A stretch of 42,853 bases of DNA from Lingula anatina (lineage: Eukaryota > Brachiopoda > Lingulata > Lingulida > Lingulidae), in contig NW_019773698.1 of NCBI RefSeq assembly GCF_001039355.2, positions 16,322-59,174 of the forward strand, read 5' to 3'. A program made the position numbers and the translations under genes. Position 1 is the stretch's first letter. Every line of letters starts with the position of its first letter. The notes beneath the pieces were generated by a model. The model saw only the letters and a program-made list of their open reading frames with translations, made no database searches and was not told where the DNA came from. Below are positions 21,950 through 32,600 of the stretch, piece by piece.

Positions 21950-24900
21950 CGACGATTATAATTTTTCCGCTGGTACATTAAGATACAGGATCAATGGCAC
22001 TGCAAAGGTAAGAGTATCATTTCCTGAAAGGGTACAGAAGTCGTCTTTGAAACATTTCGAAGCTCATAAATGGTATAGCGAAAACATTACGTGTTGCACA
22101 GAGCGGTGAGGTTGGTGTTGCGATCTCTAAGTTAATTGAATTATCTTAACCTTGACTTTATGTTGTTGTTTTTTTTTTTACATTTAAGTTAGATCAACTC
22201 AATTATATTTTGTGCGTTTTCGGAAATGGCGCCCTAGCAGAGAAAAATATGTCCTCGATTAGAATACGTATAGCTAGGGGGTCATATGAAGAGGTATTAT
22301 TGGTTTTAATAATCGATAATCAACCGTGATTGTTGTGATAATAGGAATTTTTGCACTCTTTACATCGGATATTTGATTTCCCTTGTCTGAGCGCCTACAG
22401 AACATCTGATCCGCGGAATAAGTGATCCGCCGACTAAATATGCCGGTAATCCCCTGATGGTCTCCCCGCCTCCACACGCGCCGTCGCTGCAGGGGCCTAG
22501 CAATTATAGTAAACCTCGGAGCTGATATTTAATTCGTTTAATGGCGCGTGTGGAGGAGGTGAGACCATCGGGGAATTTTTTAACTAGGTTGGGAAATGGC
22601 TGTACATCGTCAGAAATACGGGAACAGAGATCGCTACAGTCCAGCTGCAAGTGTCATCACGGCCTTCAGGAAGTGGAGAACCGATAGTGTTGACAGCCAG
22701 TGTCAGCAGTGATGTAGTTGACTTGGCAGGTACCACTAGCCTATATGTGACAACATGAATCATTAAGATATATTTGTTGAAATATCGCTATTTTGGATAC
22801 GTTTAAGCTGCATCTAATGTATTTGCAGCTGAAATATTTTGAATATTTATACACATGAATGCATTTTACAGTTGTTTTTTATCTTGAATACCAGAAATCA
22901 TGAGAACAATTCAGCAAGTTCTCATAGTTGCATCACAGAAATGTACATTTATGTGAAGTAATTGTACAATATACATCCACATTTCTATTAGACCCTGCCT
23001 CTTCCCGTATTGCTATCTACGGAATAGTGACACAAGGCTTTAAAGCTGTGGTCGGAGCAAATGTGGTGGCATATATTGATGCAAGTGGGCAAACAAATAC
23101 TTTGCAGCTTCTTGATAACGGTGCTGGTAAGTAGCATGTGCTGGTAGCGACTGCTTAGTTGACATTTTTCTTTTTGGTCCAAGCTAAGTCAGTGCTTGTA
23201 AGATTTTTACCTAGTATGAAACATACTCTGTTGAATATTTCATGAAATCAGTGAAGTATACTTCCATGTTTCTTTCAAGGGGCTGATAATACCAAGAACG
23301 ATGGAATCTACACGGCATATTTCCTGAACTTTGGAGAAAACGGAGCATACTCGATTCGCGTAGTTGTGATAGGCGAAGACGGTACTTCAGTAAAGTCCGT
23401 TGTTGGTGGACAAAAAGCCATTAGATTGGTAACCAATAATAGTAAGTAATACTTAAATGTATCAAATAAATACTTTAGCAGATTACATGTACAGAGCGGC
23501 AGTGTCCAAAGACATGGTTCACATTGCTAACCATTGTGAACCAGCTATAAAAAGCAGACACAGGTTCTGCCCTCTTGTGGGTTTTATTGAGGTCTTGGCG
23601 GAAGTCTCATGTAGAAAAGAAACGTGTACATGTTAAGTCATTTGGGGGAAATGTGTTTTGCATTTTAGAAAAGAAACATGCACCTACTGTGGGGGAAAAC
23701 TGCATTTCGTGTTGAGGAATTTAAAAACTTTAACTCCGTGTCCGTGTAGGATTCACAGCATAGATAAAGAAAATGCAGTTCTTCTTCAACCTGTTGATGA
23801 TAATATCCCATTATGTACATATTGACCTCACAATCAATAAAGGAACATTTACGTTAACATTGCTAAAACAAAGAACTTCGATTCATCTCAACCTAATAGT
23901 GTGACAAAGCACTGTGCTAGTTGAGACTACTTTATAATGCTACCGGTAGATGTCAAGTCCGGTGTGTGTTTTAGTTTCAATCTCTTCCTGTTACGCCGCA
24001 TCATATCTTCCGGTTGGTAATTTATAGGTAAAACTGTTTACTGTATTACTTACTCATGCAGATTGGTGAACGTGCACATGGATGGATATGTACATATGAG
24101 GGACTGTTTTTCTATGCTAACGGCAGATATAAAGCGTTCCAGTGAGTGCTTTACGTTGTTTTTAGGCAATGGTAAGGCGCTTGGCCACAACAGTGTCACA
24201 ATACAATATTTACTCGTATGTGCATGAACTTAAAAGGTTTGTGGACACGTTTTAGAATATTTCAGGTGTTTAATTTTTTTTACTAATTCTAACATTGCAG
24301 CTTCAGGATACACCGCAAAGCCGGAAATCACCTACACACCAATAGAACCATTCATGCGTTCCGACAGCGGAGGTTTATTCACCGTTATAAATCTTCCAAC
24401 ATCGACGCCTGGTTTAGAATCACCTGACCTTTACCCTCCTGGCAGAATCTACGACCTGGTGCTGGCAGCAGTTAACACTGAGAATAAAACTGTTACATTG
24501 TCCTGGACAGCGACTGGTGATGATCTGGATCAAGGAAATGGTAAGTACTTTGTATGAAGTTGTTTGTAATAATACCCCCATGGTACTTACCGTTGGACGC
24601 GTCTCTAAAGAAATAAGGTCGACCTGTCTTAATGCGACCGGTACCTGTAAAAAGTTAAATTACTGTTGATCGGCTGATTACGCGAAACCTACCAAATACA
24701 AATAATGCAATGCCAGGTTTAAGCTTGCCATATGGATAAGTTTGCATATAACATACTTCCAATAACTATCTTTCTAAATACTTATATTATTATAGCATCG
24801 AGCTACGACATCAGATACAGCACTTCAATATCGGATATCCGGAATAACTTTATGCAATCGAATAAATTTCTTGATGACGATCTCCTTCAAGGGAAACTCG

Positions 24901-25739
24901 ACTCTCCCTTGGCGGCAGGCGGAGCTGAGACTTTCATTGTCCAATTCAACCAAACTGTTGATCACAACGTCACATATTTCATTGCGTTAGTGGCGACGGA
25001 CGACAGAAATCAAACAGGACAAGTGTCAAATGTCGTGTCGGTCTCTTTTGTCTACGTTAATCCGTTTCCTTCCGCCGATCCTGTGACAAGTACAGAGGCA
25101 ACCACTGAATCCGAAACGACTGCAGTGGATACAACAACTGAACTAACGACCCACAAAAGCAAACCATTGGTGGAGGACAAGCCGTTCAGTATCATTGGTA
25201 TTATCATAGCCTGTGTTGCCGTTGTGGTTATAATTATCATAGCGGTTGCAATTGCACTACATATCCGAAGGAAAAATCTATTGAAGGGGTACGTTATCTG
25301 TCACATAGAATTGGGTAGAAAATAATTGAAAAGCTCACATAACGTTGCATTTTGATTTTGAACATCTCATAATAACTTGCATTTTGCTTATCAGTCTATT
25401 AGTCTGCGTCATGTTGCTAAGTGTTTTCTATTTGGCCGCACCTTCAAACGGATGAACGTTCTGTATTTACCTACGTATAAAAGCTATTTGTTTCCATTTT
25501 AGGATATATGACGTGAGGAAGGTGTTTACAAAACGTACGGTGAGTTACACGTGCATTAACTCTCTTTAACAAACATTCTATTAAGCATATCTAACAGCCG
25601 TTGTAAGTGACCATTTTAAGAACCTTACAAGATATTGAAATGATCAAATTAATTATATTATATTCTAACATTTAATTATATGTAGGAAAATCAACACAAC
25701 GCGAGAAATAAAAAGGAAACAGCAGACGATGTCGTCTAA
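21950..25739 (+). CDS. CLCA family protein, upstream copy (CLCA-A), 5' part missing
   Basis: Visible exons are: end of exon 8, 21950-22007; exon 9, 22588-22729; exon 10, 22992-23126; exon 11, 23280-23441; exon 12, 24301-24540; exon 13, 24796-25288; exon 14, 25503-25539; exon 15, 25686-25739. Phases join without a break to give 439 residues. Exons 9-12, 14 and 15 have exactly the lengths of those in the downstream copy; exon 13 is 24 bp longer, partly in a Thr/Ser-rich linker before the membrane segment. The product covers the C-terminal beta-sandwich/FN3-like part (LLDNGAGADNTKNDGIY, YPPGRIYDL, TLSWTATGDDLDQG), a membrane segment (IIGIIIACVAVVVIIIIAVA) and a short basic tail. The metalloprotease and VWA exons are not in the window. 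There are no stops, so the locus is either a functional gene interrupted by the gap or a truncated copy still under constraint. Confidence 0.88.
22448..22576. repeat. Foldback hairpin just before CLCA-A exon 9
   Basis: 22448-22482 and 22542-22576 are imperfect reverse complements (CTCCACACGCGCC / GGCGCGTGTGGAG core). The right arm ends 11 bases before the exon 9 start at 22588. The text resembles the TIR of the 15868-16443 element, including CTGCAGGG and the CTCGG near the inner end. Confidence 0.8.
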
Positions 25740-26154
25740 CCAGTGGGATTTAAAATAACCGCATACCCATTAGAAAGACCGAAGATGGTGACAATTGGCT
25801 GCTTCTTGTTAATGTATTCATCCAGTGAGACGTGTTCATTGACTGGTCGCTTCACCAGCTGACTTTAGAGACTACACTCGTAATATCGCACATGTAACGC
25901 CATTGCCGCATCTACGTGTATATAGTAATATAGAAGATCAGCCGACGTCTTCTTTTCGCGTTTTTCTCCTAGAGTACAACGATCTGTCGACAACTGACAG
26001 GTTTTAGCAATACCTTAGGGCTGTGGGAAGATAGTGGCCGTAGTTTGAATTTAATTATAACTGTTAAAGGTATTTTTGAAGACATTTTCTAGCAATTTCT
26101 GTAAAGCTACAAAATGTGTGACAGGTATCATATATTGTCAGTGACACTAAATTA
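25740..26154 (+). other. 3' UTR and flank of CLCA-A
   Basis: Similar to the sequence after CLCA-B (from 40676), for example GTGGGATTTAAA and CGCATACCCATTAG. The similarity shows that the duplication included the 3' flank. Confidence 0.6.
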
Positions 26155-26265
26155 GATAACTTGATTCGGTGGCCCAGTGGTAACGTCCTTTGCTACCAAA
26201 CACGGCGGATTGACTGCGATTCCAAGTCAGTCCCGTTTTTCCTTTTCTTCTTCTTCTTCTTCTTA
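26155..26265 (+). mobile_element. tRNA-derived SINE candidate
   Basis: TGGCCCAGTGGTAACG fits a pol III A box (TRGCNNAGYNGG). About 35 bases on, GCGATTCCAAGTC is a fair B box. A (CTT)n tail follows at 26244-26264, a usual SINE 3' end. The corresponding downstream flank of CLCA-B lacks it. Family unknown. Confidence 0.6.
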
Positions 26266-26941
26266 TAAATATATATCAATATAGAACGATTGCTGATAAT
26301 TCTTATTCCACCTAAAGGCAGGCTAGGGAGGTTGGTTTTTATTTTTAATCTTTTTTACCGGGTGTTAGCTAGTATATGTTGATTTTTTAACCGGAATCAG
26401 ATTTGTGTATTCCAAAACGCTACAGCATACATGTATAACCCGAATAACCAAATGGTGTAAGAACGAAAATATGTTATTTCCTAAGCAAGAGTAAGATGTT
26501 ACTGCAATTTTTTAAACTGCTGTACGGTCTACATGCTTCAGATCACGGACACACTTGTACAGATAACATAATAATTAATATCATTACAATTTCACTTGAT
26601 TAACGCAAGACCACTTTGCTGAAAGTGGAAAAAGAGGTCAGGAAATGTATTTAAATAAAATATCATGATCACAGGAACGCAGTACTAGGGTCATCATGCA
26701 TGTATATGCGTGGATATATACGTACAATAAATTCTGTGTACTTATGTTCCTGTAGTTAACATATACAAATACATTTATGTGTGTACCGATGTGTTGAATA
26801 ACATGCCTCATGGTTTGCAATTCACCTAACGTTTGAATTATATACGATCGAAATATTCAAGATCGAACAACAGTTTCCAATAAATATGTGAACTCAAGAT
26901 CTCTGTCACAAAACCATGTTTTTTATGTCTCCTCCACCCTA
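26266..26941. other. Flank duplicated downstream of CLCA-B; no gene
   Basis: 26640-26890 closely matches 41130-41385 (for example TTGCAATTCACCTAACGTTT at 26817 and 41307). No coding sequence seen. Confidence 0.6.
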
Positions 26942-27700
26942 CCCTGAGTGTCAGAGCAACGTAAAAGCTAGCTTGTTAAATAAACCTTGTGTTGGAGTCG
27001 CATTTACTTAACTCTGACGAACACCGACAATCTGAGGGCGTTTTTCTTCAAAATTTTGCCTGGGGCGCTTCCATATTTGGAAGTCACACGTCACAGCTGT
27101 GTCCGCCTGGATCCATATTTGGAAGTCAAAAGTCTCGTACGTCACAGGTTTGGCCGCCTGGAGCTGCCTTTCCCGCCTTGCGCTGACATTATCTCGTGCA
27201 GACGAGACAAGAAGCAAAGTGGCTCACGCGGAGTTAGAAGTTTGAATTGAAAAATCTTGCAGTCGAAGGTCAGTGCCACAGCACAAGCAACATTCTGCTT
27301 TAAAAACTGATTTTGGTGTAGCCATTGCGCACCCCTTATAGTGGTATCGGGCATCTAGTGTAGCTGTCAAACTTGGCACACGGCAAGCACGTGTATTATA
27401 TCTCAGGACTAAATGTTCTTTGATAAGCAAAAAATACAAAAACATTGGATATACCTTTTTCTTTTAGAAACATATTATTCATTTCTCACTTTACATATCT
27501 TAAATACAGCAAATAAAATTAAATAAAGAATAATTAAATCTGTTTTACGTTTCATTTTGGTCTGATGACATTCAACTGCAGATTCACTGCGGAGCAGTTC
27601 TATTTGATTGACGGAAATCTAACATGACCGCTGTTCGCTAGATCCTGGTATTGCTGATATGGGTTATATATGAAATCAAGATCGAGCTGGCAATACCGGA
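26942..27700. repeat. Dispersed repeat, long copy
   Basis: The ends match the short copy at 1098-1240. The interior (27008-27646) is unique here and contains two ~55-bp tandem units beginning CATATTTGGAAGTC at about 27070 and 27113. No transposase is visible. The AATAAACCTTGTG near the left end would suit a terminal repeat with a poly(A) signal, but this is speculative. Confidence 0.7.
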
Positions 27701-29667
27701 ATCTAGAACCTAGGGTACTTCACCCCAGTGTACCATAAACTTTCATAGTCCCGTTCATAACAAGAAAGACGGCAACAGAAAATACCGATTGTTCGAGATT
27801 TGGCCAAACAAGGCCGCTTTTATAATATAACCCCACCATCCTAATCATTTTAACAATGTAACAAATTGTTGCATGTAGTAAATAGATATAGGCCTACATC
27901 AAATATTCAATACGACTTATCATCCTAAAAGTACATGTATGATTTAATGAGTTAACAAATGCCCCCTTAAACTTCGAATGTCAAATATTCTTATACAGCT
28001 GTACCAATGACGTCTGCAGTCAGTAGAGATCAAGAACGGATCTGCAAGGCTTGCTGGGCTACTACTCAGTAGGCTATATGTAAAAGTAGCCCTAGATGGG
28101 CCCATAAATCTCCATGTGACATGAGTTAACCCAATATCCTCGAAACTCAGAAGAATGTCAGGATGGACCCTCGAAACGTGTATTCCAGCAGATCTGCAGG
28201 GTTTGCTGGGCTGCTGGCTGTCCCCTACAGAAGTATCCTTTAAAGGACCTATGAAATCATGCACAATGAAAACCCTCATCCAGTTACACCTTTTCCTCTG
28301 GGCTAGGATGATTGTGAGGATGCAGTAAAGAAAGCTGGGCCTCAGATTGGCGCAAGCAGAAGCTGTCCTTCAGTTGAAGATATACAACTTTAACTGACAA
28401 GTCTCAGACCTAATAATTAGGGCAATACAACCGAATATTTATATAAATAGGCCTATAATGCAGGAAAAGTTCGACAGAAGAGAAATATGTGATATCTAGA
28501 AGGATATGGGGAAGGCGTTGTGTGAAATTTTTGAATTGAACATTTAAGTTGAAGGTTGGAGATAGATTCTTGCTTAATCGTATCGTGCGCATTGACAGAC
28601 TGAATCGAGCGCACGATGGGGTCAGGCAGTGACGCTCCCCTGATATAAGTAGCAACATGTTCCTCAATGAAAACAACCCATATAACGGAGAATTGAGCAT
28701 GCGCAGAATGCACTGAGGATTGTTGTCGCCATAAAATGTTGTTTGACTGCGCAAATTCTCTCTTTATGTATCATCCATCCCAGCATACCTCAAACTTTCA
28801 TATTTGACTTGCATTTATCGCTGATACATGTTGTTGCAAAGTCAATTTTGATAGAATTGGTTTAAACCATGTTCTATACGCAACTTTGCACGCAACGGTG
28901 CACTTGTAGGGAAACAAACGTCATGATGATACAGGCACCATACGTTGGTATTTAATGATGAAAAAAATTTGAACCTTGTGTAATGTCGATGGGATCTCTT
29001 TGTACACGCACGGGTTGATATTTACCTAGCTAGGCATATTGTGACAAACAAACAGGATCGCGGAGAATGAAAGATGTATACCCTAAATGCACTGGGGCGT
29101 GCAATGTTTTCATAGATTATTAATTTTCAAAAGTCACTCAAACAATGGCTTTCGTTGCATTTTTTGGGGAGTCTTTTGGGTTTTAAAAGTCTACTTTTGG
29201 ACATATGAATTAACAACTTTAGAAAAAATTGTGTTCAACTCTACTGGGGTCAACAGTTTTTTTTTTTTTTTTTTTTTTCTTTCTTTTTTTTTAGCACGGA
29301 ACAGGGTTATTCCACTGTGTATTATTTACAAGAAAACACAATACCTTACCTAAACACCTAAAACGTTCGAAGTTCCTTTTCACATTCAATCGATTTTCGT
29401 CGCAGATCATGTCCAACGAACATGTCATCTGATATAAGCGTAATAAAACACCCCATTATTTTTTCACAAAAATGGTCGCCAAGACAGTAAAAATATTTTG
29501 TGTTTATCAAGATCGATTTAGCTCCCTACTTCAGTAAGTATCGAATGTATTGGAGGTCACCAACAACACGAAAGTCGAACAAAGATATTCGAGAAGAGTC
29601 AAGCACGATGCATAGCCGTCAACGTAAAGCATAGAACTGTACATCAGTGGTGTATGACTGAACAAAA
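27701..29667. other. Intergenic between the CLCA copies; upstream region of CLCA-B
   Basis: No gene seen. GATCTGCARGGYTTGCTGGGCT occurs at about 28039 and 28190, a 150-bp direct repeat. A T-run lies at about 29261-29279. The CLCA-B promoter must lie in the last few hundred bases, but no TATA box or initiator can be supported. Confidence 0.45.
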
Positions 29668-32600
29668 ATGGCGCAGAAAACTGTGTGCCTATTCCTCCAT
29701 TTCGCAGCGTTCCTGTCTTTTATAGACTTAATACATGGCCAAGGAAGACAACGTATGGACATTTCTCTGATAAACAACGGGTACGAAGGACTTCTTATCG
29801 CTATAGGGGAAGATGTACCGCCGAATGAAACATTAATTACTAGGCTAAAGGTAATCGCTACATACCGAGTAGGCAAATGATAAATATTACAACATTTTTG
29901 TATTTATGGTAGATACCCCAGTCATTGTCATAATTGACATGTTGTTTTTCGACTGTATGTCATTGATATTTGATCACCTCCCAACCTAGAGCCACCTGCC
30001 TCTTAATTAACAAGACGAATACATAGAATTGACATTAAATGTTTGTTAAGCTCCCCCAGTTTGAATGTTTAAAAAAAAGAAGACAGTTTGGTTGATACTT
30101 ATACACCCCTGGCATTTTAATACTTGCGGTTTATTCACAACGGTTGTAATCCAATACATTTCATCATATGCATGTACAATGGTGGGTCCTGGGAACAGCA
30201 TATGTGCACCTCCTTCCGATTAAGGAGTACCCTTCCCCATAGGCAGTAATGTACAGCGAGTAAAACAAGTTCACACAAAGCATATTTTATTGTTGCGCCA
30301 TTTATTTTACAGTAAAACTATCCAAGTCGTCTGTTATATATTTGCTGAATGCTAAAATACTCAAACATGTTACTATCCTTGCCCACCGCTTCAGCATAAT
30401 CCTACATCAACAAGTAACGATCATAGTGGCAGGCGTGAATATGTAAATAGCCCGTGCCGAGTCTGTTTTGGAGGCACTTTTCTTCGAGCATACAAAAATA
30501 TGTATTTACTGCAAATAGCTGTGCTGGACAATGAATGGGGAAATGCATACAAAAACAGAAACAAAGTCAAATACTGCAGCTACTTAATGAGAATACGTTT
30601 AAGATGTTGTGGCGCAAGCCAACCCAATAAACATTTCCTCCAGAAGAAAGTTTATCAATCTTAGCCATGCATTTAGTTCCTACAGAGGAAAGTTTGCCAA
30701 TGTTAGCCATGCAATTTGAATAGGTTAAATGAGGTTTTCTTTATGAATAAAGGTGGCATTCCACTGTTTACCAAAATAACCTCAGGGCTTAGTCACCTAT
30801 CTGCACTACTTCCTTGTCTCGTCCCAGATAGCCTGCTTCGCGCACGTATTCACGCATTCATACTTGAATTAGGTTTTAGAATCTGTTACATGACCTACCT
30901 GCACTCTGATCGAAATATTTTTCGCTCAGGTTCTTTTCTGGATTGTACGGAACGTGAAATTCGACTTACTTGCACCATCTTTTGATTGTGCAATATCAGG
31001 CAAATAGCCAAGTAATTTCGTATAACAATGCAGTTGACGAAGTCTGTGCTATTTGCTTTACTTAGTAGATATACTCAAACACAAGAAGAGGTGAAACAAC
31101 CAGAGACACCTAAGATTACTTAGAAATCATTTGCTTAATTTCATACCAAAAGAAAAAAGAAGTATTTTTAAGAATACTTTGGAGAAATATTGCCACAGTT
31201 GCACTTCACTGGGACCACACGCCTCGTGCACTGGTAGTACGTATATCGGAAACATCACTGTTCTTCTTGCAATAGCATGGCCACAAATATTCGAAAGCAG
31301 AGAATTGGTACTAGAAGACCTTTTTTACAGAGAACAGCAAAAATCATTTCTGTCTCTTTCTAATTTGAAAAAAGTCAACAAATTGTACCCGTAACTTAAT
31401 GTCATGGAAGCACATAAAAAAAGCGCACAATATGACAATATTTATGTTATAAAATGCCTTTTTGTATTCAATTGAGCAAAATGAAAAACAGATTGTTTCG
31501 TTTATTTTCTAGGGATATTTTAAGGAAATGTCACAGTTGCTCTTTATTGCTACAAAACGGCGTGCATATTTCCGGAATATCACGATTCTCGTTCCAAAAA
31601 CATGGAAGGAAAATCCCATGTACGGAAAAGCGGGAATTGAAGCCTTTGACAAAGCCAATGTCATCATAGACAAAGCTAATGCTGAATACGGTAACAATCC
31701 ATACGTCAAACAGAAAGGGCAATGTGGACAACAGGGGACATTTATGCATTTGACGCCCAAATTTGTGTTAAATGGTACTGTGGCAAGGTTATATGGCACC
31801 CCTCCAGGTAAGTCTATCAAAGAACTATTGTAATATTGTAATATACAGTATGCTTGAAAGAAGAGTTCTAAACATGCGCACAGTTTGATGCCAGTATCGG
31901 GGAGAAAAAGCACATTACCATGTATGTAGTATGAAATATGTTTTAATAAAAAAATTAATAATAATAATTAAAAAAAGACGGCACAATATTGAAAACGGTG
32001 CGATTTATAATTCGATGTGTAAAAAACGATATTTATATCACCAACTTGGGTGTGGGCATATGGAAACTGTTTTGTTTAATTTGAACTTATTCAAAACGGT
32101 CGATGGTAACTGACCAATCAGAGGGCAAGAATTCACTTTGTCCTCAGGTCAACCAGTGGTGCACGTAATGTGACCAAATCGTGTTTCTTAATATAGCTTT
32201 GAGGGTACATACATGTATATATATATTTTCTTAATATATTCAACTATTAAAAAAAAAAAAAAAAATTGGCATTGTTGAACAAATTAATCATGAGGTCGTG
32301 GTACAACCCCGGAACGTATGGAGTATTTAATCAAAATTTGAACTCAAACTACATGTATGTCTACTAAATGTTGATCTAACTCTCCGCTTTATCTTAATCA
32401 AAAGTGTTCATTTACAATATTGTTACAGATACCCCACAGAAAAGAGTCGGAAAGCCTGAGACGTTTTGCTGTCTCGTTTTTCAAACTAAAATGTTTATGT
32501 GTTGCCTTTTACATATACAAGAATCAGTGTAGCATGGGTCAGAGTGCATATATCTCAGTTCATTTTGTCACTTTCCGTTCAAATTATTCTTTCATATTTC

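Noticed and set aside
21526-21978. Open frame across the gap
   Set aside because: It consists of unknown residues from N and is meaningless.
24181-24300. Possible extra CLCA-A exon before exon 12
   Set aside because: Phase and length of exons 11 and 12 already fit each other and the downstream copy; no extra exon is needed.
27944-28754. Several overlapping - strand frames of 85-115 codons
   Set aside because: They overlap a 150-bp direct repeat, and none shows a domain or consistent splice borders.
29087-29353. 88-codon open frame on + with a poly-Phe run
   Set aside because: It crosses a T-run and has no recognisable domain or exon borders.
30716-30985. 89-codon frame within CLCA-B intron 1
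   Set aside because: No similarity to CLCA and no exon borders in phase with exons 1 and 2.
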